DNA of 64,000 bases from Dryocosmus kuriphilus (taxonomy: Eukaryota > Arthropoda > Insecta > Hymenoptera > Cynipidae), in contig CM076193.1 in assembly GCA_038277395.1 (NCBI GenBank), positions 82,847,583 through 82,911,582 on the forward strand. The letters are read 5' to 3'. Each line of letters starts with the position of its first letter. Position 1 is the stretch's first letter. This document shows positions 56,607 through 64,000 of the stretch, piece by piece. The notes under the pieces were generated by a model that saw only the letters and a program-made list of their open reading frames with translations, searched no databases and was not told the DNA's origin. Both the position numbers and the translations under genes were made by a program.

Positions 56607-57474
56607 GAAAAAAAAGTAATTTTTTAAAGTCCTAAAAAGTGTCTCAAGGTAAAGTTTTGAATACTGAACTCAACGTAAGAGACATCGAACTATCTAATTT
56701 CTTTTCTTTTCTAACATAAAAAGCTTAAAATTGTTATTATTGGCTCTTAAGTCGTCTTCAGGGACTCAAAGTGCCTCCAGCAGTATTATGTACATAATTT
56801 ACTTTAAGTAGTTTTAGTGGTTTGCTACAGTAAATTACCATGTAATTAACAACCTTTGTTTTCTATACGATGTACATTACAGGCAACATAATTTAACTTT
56901 TGCAAGTGAGCCCTACAATGATGTTATTTTCCGTCAATGAAATAAATGTATAAAATAATGTAGATAAATAACAAAATTTGAGCTTACAAGCTGAGTGGAG
57001 ATTTTTAGATTTGAACTCGCAATTACCTTAAGTTGAATTAAAAAATCACGATTTCAAATTGAATAAATTTCGCACAAGCCTATTGATTATCAAACTACTT
57101 TTTAAATAATTGCTGTAACAGATTTAACTCTGCATTCAATGATTTTGGTTTACTTATCAATAGTACAGTGTATTAGCTAAGATTTTTTTTCAAATTTTGT
57201 TCCTCTACTCAAAATATCCGAGTGAAGTTGCCGCGATGGTCACAGCCTCCTTTATAATCGACTAGCAGGGTACTTAGCTGAAGTTCGCACACAATCTCAT
57301 TGTCCGCGCATACGCGCTCGCCTACTCTACCCTCGATTGTCATTGGTTAATCTTAAATTGTTAATAACTTTTTAATGCTGCATCCGATTAATTTTTTTTA
57401 TTAGAGTTTTTTATTCAGTTTCCAATGAGGAACACGAATATATAAATATTTTTTTTCCATTCCGGGACACCCTG
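56607..57474. repeat. Long right TIR
   Basis: Inverted partner of 52101-52971. Confidence 0.85.
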
Positions 57475-58640
57475 TATATCAGTGCTCCTTTATGTGGCAA
57501 CGTTGCGAAAAATTTCTATGGCAATAGGCAGACACCTTCCAGCGGCCAACACAGGTCAGTTTATACCGGTATATACCTACCTGTGTTTCAATGAACCTAA
57601 GCTTGTTCAATGTTCATTATATGAACGTCTGTAGAACTTAAAACCTTTAGAATATTTGGAAGAAATAATACAAGTAGAGAAATTGTAAATGAATGAAGAA
57701 TTAAATCCTACAGTTATATGAAACAAAATATATTAATAAAAAAATATACTGATAATATTTCAGTCTCATTATGGCTTTGTTAAACAGAGTTCTTTAAAAA
57801 ACAAGATTCTCATAAGTATGGAAATTTTTACGTGATTTCATACATATATTTGTGGCTTAAAATATTTCAATTATTTATTGTTTCTCTATTTTTCGCATTG
57901 ATTTCTTCAATACTTAAATTTTAATATTATTTATTCCTATAATGACTTTCCTTTAATATTTTCTTGTAATCATTTTTCTATAACAATTTCCTGCAAATGA
58001 AACGAAAGTATTGAAAAATAAATTTTGCACATGCACTTATAGAACAAAGGTCTTTAAGAAAATTTGAAAAATTACTTACAAATAAATTTTAAACGTAACT
58101 ACTAATAACATAACAACAACATGACTAAAGCAAAACATATTGAAAATTGCCTTCTCTCGTATTAATGTCTTTAATCCAGAGATTGTAATTCCTATTAATT
58201 TTCTGCTTTTTGTATAACAATAGTTCACTTTAAGATTCAAAAACAACCCTTTTCTTCCATTTTCAAGATTTTCTCAAAAAATTTTAATCTGCCAGAACAG
58301 AATGCTGCGATGCTCTCACAATTTATTTTCCGATGTTCTTAATTATTTATTTCAATTGTTTTCATATTACTTTGATAATACTGATTACTAAACTTCATCG
58401 AAGATTGTACTGGGACAAGTTTTTGCATTATCATGGATGTTTTCAGTGGGATTTCATTACCGTTTGAAGTTATAATAATACGATCTTGCATATTGTGGTC
58501 TAGTGTACACAAATTTGTCAACTTTTCTTTAATCTGTATCTTTCAATGCATAATAACTGATAATAAAGCAAACCAAAATAATAAAGATTAATTCATAAGG
58601 AAATTACTACTTCAAACTTGCAATATAAACATTTGTATTT
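57475..58640. other. AT-rich intergenic stretch
   Basis: No gene recognised. A short palindrome acacaggt...acctgtgt (57551-57588) lies near its start. Confidence 0.4.
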
Positions 58641-58674
58641 ATTTGTACAAAAAAAAATACTTATTTCATCGCGG

Positions 58675-58890
58675 GCTTCGCGCGAAGTATGAGCGCGCCT
58701 AAGGCGCGCGTCTGTTGGAACTCGCGCTTCGCGCTCGATAAATTATTCACCTCGCGCTACGCGCTCGGTGTTTATGGATCGTATAAACCTTCAAATTAAA
58801 AATTCCAAAGGAAATTATTTTAATTAAGGCTCTATCGCCCTTAAGGAATACTTTCATCATGACACTCGCGCTTCGCGTTCGATAATTACA
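58675..58890. repeat. GC-rich palindromic island
   Basis: gggcttcgcgcgaagt, gcgcgcctaaggcgcgcg, actcgcgcttcgcgctcg, ctcgcgctacgcgctcgg: same character and partly same text as 32490-32637, in the opposite orientation relative to the adjoining repeat. Confidence 0.75.
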
Positions 58891-58929
58891 TTTCTTTAAA
58901 ACACATTGTAGATTGGTAAAATTTTTTTG

Positions 58930-59660
58930 TGATTTTCCAAATTTTCACAATAAAGGATTTCGATTCTTAAAAGTAAAACGATGAGTCTTATAAATAAATT
59001 TTGTAGCTATTTCCAAGGTGAACAATTCTGCTTGTTAATATTTTCTCATATCTTGCATAGTTTTGCTGAAAAGTGGTTTTCTTTATATTTCATAACATAT
59101 TTCACGAATAACTCAAAAACTACGGGTCTACTCATAAAAATGATAGAGAGCAAATTTGTAGATCTTTTTGAGGCGAACAACTTTGTTTATTTTCATTTTT
59201 CCGAATCTTGCATAGTTTGGCGGGAAATTTGAAATTTTTAGTTTTTAATAACGTTTTATCGATTAAAACAAAACCGTACATTTTATCAAAAAATGGTTGA
59301 AGCAAAATTTGTAGATATTTTGGAATTGAACAACTTTATATCTCACCATTTTTTTGTATCTTCAATATTTTGGCGGGAAACCAGAGTTTTTAAATTTTAA
59401 TAGCGTTTTCTTGATTAAAACAAAAACCGTTCATTTTATCAAAAAACGGTTAAAATAGAATTTGTAGGCTTGTCTAAGATGAACAATTTTACTTTCTTAC
59501 ATTTTTTTTTGGTTTAGCCGGAAAATGGATTTTTTGATTTTGTGAAAACCGTTTTTGATGGATAAAACCATAACTATTGGTCAAAATCCGCTGGTTAACG
59601 AACTCGCCCTTTCTTTTTGCCCCTTAAAGAAGTGTACCAAAGCGCAATCCAATCCGATTG
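58930..59660 (-). repeat. Inverted copy of the 32-kb repeat family
   Basis: Contains reversed versions of the 32-33 kb strings: cttgcatagtttggcgggaa, gaacaactttg, aatttgtagatctttttgag, and ends with aagaagtgtaccaaagcgca followed by atccaatccgattgg, matching attggattgcgctttggtat at 32824. Internal units of about 170 bp are repeated three to four times. Confidence 0.7.
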
Positions 59661-60311
59661 GTACTACGAAAGTTATCGCGACCACAGACGACGACAATGC
59701 CAACGACACAACGATGACGACGACGACAACAGACAGACACCGTCTGTCGCAAGAGTACCTTAAGTATTGACAAACAGTAAAGTATCACCACGACCGGTCT
59801 CTTTCTACGAGGAAATTCTTTGGACCTCACAGATATTTGACTACCTGTCGCGAGTAACTCTGCCTGCATTCGGAAATATATTTGCCTGAACATAACTCAT
59901 CATCGAAAGTTGAAAGCAATCCTCGCTTTGCTTCATGATCCGAGACGGAGAGGGAAAACAGTGTGTTTCCCACTCCTTTTCAATTTTCCACCTCGCCCCT
60001 GACGTTTGCGATTTTTTCACATTGAGAGCAGGTAATAAAGTTATCTACTTTGAGAGCAGTGAATTTCCTGACAACTGCAAAAGTACCAAAACTTGTAAAA
60101 ATCCCTTTTACGAACGTAACCTCACATTTTAAAAATTATAATTGGTAATTGGACGTATTTTTACAGTTAGTTTTTTGTAGTAATAGTACAAGTTGTTACC
60201 CAATTACAAGGTTATGGAAAATAGCAATGAATATGTGAAAAATTAAAATTTGTAGTAAAAGTGTTCTTAAGAATTGTATAAATAAACAGCTATTTTTATT
60301 TATATTGAAAG
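59661..60311. other. Intergenic stretch
   Basis: A gac/aac-rich simple-sequence patch at 59690-59750; nothing else recognised. Confidence 0.35.
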
Positions 60312-60313
60312 TA

Positions 60314-61643
60314 CGAGGTCTGTCCGAAAAGTATCCGGAATACCTTCATAACTTCACGCTGGTGTTATTCTTCGTCATCCGGCGAGTTACATCCTTCAAA
60401 GTAGTCCCTATTTGATTGAACGGCGCGCTCCCAGTAGTGTTTCCACTGCCTGAAGCAGTCCTGGAAGTCAGTTTTCGAAATAGCCTTAAGTGCACCTGTC
60501 GCATTTGCCTGAATCGTCTCTATGTCGTCAAACCGGTGTCCTTTGAATGGAGTTTTCAATTTTGGAAATAGCCAAAAGTCACAGGGAGCTATGTCGGGAC
60601 TGTACGGAGGCTGGCGAAGCTGTACGACTTTATGCTTTGTCAAATATTGCTGCACAAGGTTCAATGAATGTGCTGGCGCTTGATCGTGGTGAAGAAGCCA
60701 GTCACCGCTTGACCAAAGCTGCGGCCGTTTTCTTCTAATTGCGGCACGCAATCCTTTTAGAACTTTACGATAAGATTCTTTATTGATCGTCTGCCCTATA
60801 GGAGAGTATTCATGGTGCACAACACCTTTATAATCAAAAAAGACAATCAACATTGACTTGACATTGCTCCGACTTTGACCTGCTTTTTTCGGTCGTGGCT
60901 CCATGGAAGCTTCCACTGTGAAGACTGTTGTTTTGTTTCAGGATCATACCCATAAACCCACGATTCATCACCAGTAATAATCTTTTTGAGTACATTTTCA
61001 TCATCAGAAACCATTTCCAAGTTGTCCTGAGCGATTCAAAGCGAACGTTTTTCTGCTCTTCTGTGAGCAATTTTGCAATGAATTTTGCACACACACGAGT
61101 CATTCCCAGTTTCTCGGTTAAAATTTCGCAAACACTAGCTTTCGAAATTCTAAGATCATATTCTAGTTCGCGCACAGTCAACCGGCGATCTTCTTTTATC
61201 GCAAGTCGCACACACTCGATGTTTTCCGGTGTTGTTGTGCTTGAAGGACGGCCACAGCGCGAATCACTGTCAACAAGATTGGCGGCCATCTTTAAACCGC
61301 TTGTACCACTCATATATCTGGCTTTTACCCATACAGTCATCTCCAAAGGCATTTTGGATCATTTCAACCGTTTCCGCACAAGTCTTCAAGTTTAAAGCAA
61401 AACTTGATGCAAATTCGCTGCTCAACTCTTTCGGTCATTTTGAGCAACAAGCAAATCTGTCGAACGCCAAAAAGACACCGGACACAAATGCACGCTGTGT
61501 TCGAACTAAGGCGTCTCGACAAAAACTGCGGCATTAGGGAGTTCCTGAAGATTTGCAGTTTACAATGGTACCCTTTAGAGGGCACTCGATCGTTCTGGCG
61601 CAGAGGTTCAAAGGTATTTCGGATACTTTTCGGACAGACCTCG
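60314..61643 (-). mobile_element. Mariner element, copy 3 (full length)
   Basis: Terminal inverted repeats cgaggtctgtccgaaaagta (60314) and tacttttcggacagacctcg (ending 61643), each with TA outside. At 1,330 bp it has the full mariner length. A third TIR type, distinct from copies 1 and 2. Confidence 0.95.
60365..61438 (-). pseudogene. Mariner transposase, full length but frameshifted
   Basis: Start MTERVEQRICIKFCFKLE at 61438 (minus). All mariner parts can be read: the DNA-binding half with RCGRPSSTTTPEN, the first Asp block (GDESW, in a shifted frame near 60970), HHDQAPAH with the second Asp and SPDIAPCDFWLFPK with the third, then DYFEGCN and TAA at 60365. At least three frame changes (about 61370, 61020, 60910) and stops near 61290 inactivate it. 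Confidence 0.88.
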
Positions 61644-62798
61644 TAATCAATATTAATTAAATAATAATTAATAATTACGTGAATAATGTCTTGAATATAA
61701 ATTACTGAATTGTTACTTTCTTTTATTGAAATTTGTTTGTACAATTCTTAGCTTTTCTTCATAGTGGCGAAAAAGACTAGGGCTCAGTGTTTTGCATTTC
61801 TTTACATCCAATGCGGCGCAATGGGTAGAAAAATGATGAAAAAGAAGGAGATGTAGCACCAGGGGAGGGGCGACCCCCTATTTTCGCTACCATTTTGAAA
61901 CACGACCGAAAGGCACGAAGAATCGTACGTGCACGCTGAGAGCCCATATTGTTTCCATTTGTTCTCAAACGAAACGCCGGACGTTGATAAATGCGTAGAT
62001 TCGTGGGACTCTGCGTTATTATAATAATATTATTTGTGAAAATCATGTGCTCAACCGAATTTAGAACACGCCAAGTACATCTGAAAAGTACGTTAATTTC
62101 AATGCTACTATTAGTTTCAATTTCAGGTATTTATATTCTTTAACGAAAAAAAGTGAGGTTACAGTTGCGCTATAAATTAAACGAATTTGCCGCAGCAATG
62201 TCGCAAAAAATGAGATAGCATTACCGAAATATTAAAAAAGTGACACGGAATTTTTGAAGATATTATAGTCGCACAATTAATAACTATATTTTTATAATAA
62301 TAATTATACTAAGGGGGTATTCAAAAAGTACGTCACAAAAGCACCGGTTATTAGTAAATGTAGATTAGGAAATAAATGAAGACATAAAATCTTGAATTTT
62401 GAAGTAGCGACCATTATTGTATATAAGTTCAAAACTTTACGCAGAAAATACCCAGTATGTACACGATATTTTAAACGTTTTTTGAACGTTCTAAAAACGT
62501 TTCTAATATTGTGTACCCACTGGATACTGTAATTGGCAGTGCTAATCCGGTTACTGGCACCCACATTAACACCGGTTAACCAAACCTATGAAGATTTCTT
62601 TAATCACATTAAAACATCGATGAAAGACATTATATTGCGCATCTAAAAAATTTAAAACAATATTTTTGTTGATAATTATAAATTTGCTTTATAATTTTCT
62701 GTAATGTTGAAGGTACAGATGTTAATGTTACTTTATATAAAAATTCATGAATTAAATTTTATACAAAGGATCAAAATTTCGTTTATTAATACATTAAT
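61644..62798. other. Intergenic stretch
   Basis: No gene recognised. 61790-62000 is GC-richer. At 62313 gggggtattcaaaaagtacg resembles the end of a MITE, but no partner end lies inside the window. Confidence 0.35.
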
Positions 62799-63030
62799 TG
62801 AACCGCCGCATTGTAGAAGGGAATATACCATTTTTTGGTGTGAGCACAAAACTGATCCTGACAATGTAAGAATTACAAATTTAAGAATATATTTTTATAT
62901 TATGCAGGCAAATGAATTACTTAAAGTAAATTCCCAAAAATGAAAGTTGAAAAAAAAGTTCAAAAGGAGTGAGAAGTCTTAGCGCTTGGATCAAGAAATC
63001 TGATACCCCCTTCTACGATGCGGCGGTTCA
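62799..63030. repeat. Small MITE, ~232 bp
   Basis: tgaaccgccgcattgtagaa (62799) and ttctacgatgcggcggttca (ending 63030) are inverted with one mismatch; no gene inside. Confidence 0.75.
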
Positions 63031-63381
63031 CTTCTTCAAAACGTATACTTTTTTCGTTGTTACACATTCTGAATGAAATACAAGAAAGAAGAATTTGTAA
63101 ATATTACTAATATTATAATATTCCCCCAAAATTTTACTACTTCCCATGTAAATATGCAATTTTTTAGACCCCTACCCTAACAGCGTGAAATATTTTTTTA
63201 ATGGGCCCTATTAATACTTTTTATTAATGTTTACTATAATAATGTTCATTTCAGGATATGAGACGCGTAATGAGAAGCTGAATAGGGATGGCAGCGAAAC
63301 AATATTATTCATTACATTTTCCCTATGTCTTTCTCTCAAATAGCTTCTTGAAAATATTGCTCTATTTTATTATTTCTCAAA

Positions 63382-63985
63382 ATGTTTACGTGTAATACTT
63401 GTAAATCTTCTTTTTTAGCTATTCGCTTATATGATAGGCATCAAAGAGCATATGTAAATTTACCGAATTTACAAATAGCATTCCCATTGTAACGCAAAAC
63501 TTTCGTCATACAAATCTTTTCAAACACACATCTTTCGTCAACACAATTACGCAAGTGGAAACTTTATTTACTATTGTAAAGTTGAACACTGCAATTATAC
63601 ATGCTCATCTCCTAAATTTTTCCACAAGCATGTTAAAAGTCATATTTGAAATTCCCCAAATGGAATAAAGTGTCCGCTTGAAAATTTCTCTGATAAAAGT
63701 ACTCTATATTTCAATGTTAATAGCTATACCGTTCACGTCTTCCGAAAGCATTTTAATGAAGAAGAGGTACATAAATTCAGTGAAAATGATTTGACAGTCA
63801 CAGATAATATATCGAATAGGTCAAAAGAAGTTTTTAGTGTAGATACAAATAGCTTTAAAAACAATGAACTTCAGAGAATGGATACTTCAGAAATACCTAA
63901 TACATCGTGGAATGAAAATTTCGAGTACAATAAGATTGTAGGTGAAAAAAAGGAAATTTCAAAAATACCAAAGAACGTAGTTTAA
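63382..63985 (+). pseudogene. C2H2 zinc-finger gene, broken
   Basis: MFTCNTCKSSFLAIRLYDRH opens at 63382 with a first finger; a one-base shift near 63485 leads to HCNAKLSSYKSFQTHIFRQH, CKVEHCNYTCSSPKFFHKHV and, after TGA at 63647-63649, IKCPLENFSDKS with HVFRKH, then an acidic/polar tail to TAA at 63985. Spacing of the Cys and His pairs is that of C2H2 fingers, about four in all. Zinc-finger proteins with this opening are frequent in insect repeat-rich DNA, but I cannot name the family. Near the window end; the gene may continue in further exons. Confidence 0.6.
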
Positions 63986-64000
63986 TTATGCTTACAATTG

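Larger units (their letters stand above)
52101..57474 (+). mobile_element. Tc1/mariner-superfamily element with ~870-bp TIRs, 5.4 kb
   Basis: Ends cagggtgtcccggaatggaa (52101) and ttccattccgggacaccctg (ending 57474), flanked by TA on both sides. The inverted arms continue for about 870 bp (52101-52971 and 56607-57474) at high identity, through aggcgagcgcgtatgcgc, ggaggctgtgaccatcgcgg, tactgctggaggcactttga and gacactttttaggact. The interior carries one transposase gene on the plus strand. The left end lies in the TA tract that closes the neighbouring THAP-bearing unit. Confidence 0.9.

Noticed and set aside
58339..58521. 60-residue minus-strand frame
   Set aside because: No recognised motif and no splice context; could be chance.
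59555..59770. 71-residue frame with Thr/Asp repeats
   Set aside because: Overlaps the dispersed repeat and a simple-sequence patch.
62313..62580. MITE starting gggggtattcaaaaagtacg
   Set aside because: Only one end found in the window.

Overview
The window is AT-rich eukaryotic DNA, most likely from an insect. Reasons: GT-AG introns in nearly every recognisable gene, three mariner elements of insect type, an insect-type Ty3/gypsy Gag-Pol, PIF/Harbinger, hAT, P-element-like (THAP), CACTA-like and tyrosine-recombinase elements, and a fragment resembling the nonsense-mediated-decay gene SMG5. A hymenopteran is my guess from the repeat repertoire and low GC, but nothing here proves the order. 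I see no complete functional host gene, no tRNA or rRNA and no CRISPR array. The stretch is a densely nested transposon graveyard.

Layout. 1-6.3 kb: a decayed CACTA-like transposase holding a foldback repeat upstream, then a five-exon DUF4806 gene whose splice frames all join but which carries one in-frame TGA. 6.3-10.3 kb: AT-rich DNA with 75-bp and 38-bp tandem arrays. 10.3-11.2 kb: mariner copy 1, internally deleted. 11.2-17.1 kb: AT-rich DNA, an internally deleted P-element-like (THAP) locus on the minus strand and an unrecognised coding remnant. 17.15-23.23 kb: a PIF/Harbinger element with ~214-bp terminal inverted repeats, an intact four-exon transposase and a broken MADF-type partner gene; a foldback element packed with oppositely oriented minisatellites sits in the partner's first intron. 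23.2-25.4 kb: a decayed IS630/Tc-type element split by a poly-G-rich Harbinger-type MITE and flanked by minisatellites. 26.3-30 kb: nested MITEs and a tyrosine-recombinase pseudogene. 30.6-31.6 kb: mariner copy 2, internally deleted.

32-37 kb: a low-complexity repeat family, a 310-bp hAT MITE and a 1.8-kb non-autonomous hAT element, both with perfect 8-bp target duplications. 39.1-39.9 kb: SMG5-like exons. 40.9-45.4 kb: a 3'-truncated, mutated Ty3/gypsy Gag-Pol on the minus strand with primer-binding site and a presumed LTR region containing five stem-loop repeats. 47.5-52.1 kb: an inverted-repeat-bounded unit bearing a THAP/P-element-like gene with a tandemly duplicated exon. 52.1-57.5 kb: a 5.4-kb Tc1/mariner-superfamily element with ~870-bp terminal inverted repeats. 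58.6-59.8 kb: an inverted copy of the 32-kb repeat family. 60.3-61.6 kb: full-length but frameshifted mariner copy 3. 62.8-64 kb: a small MITE and a broken C2H2 zinc-finger gene.

The genes do not form a pathway; what links them is transposition. Points most worth a second look are the five stem-loops with a conserved core but differing complementary arms (46.17-46.87 kb), the intact Harbinger transposase, the phase-symmetric exon duplication in the THAP gene, the long-TIR mariner-type element, and the run of otherwise well-preserved ORFs each broken by a single TGA.
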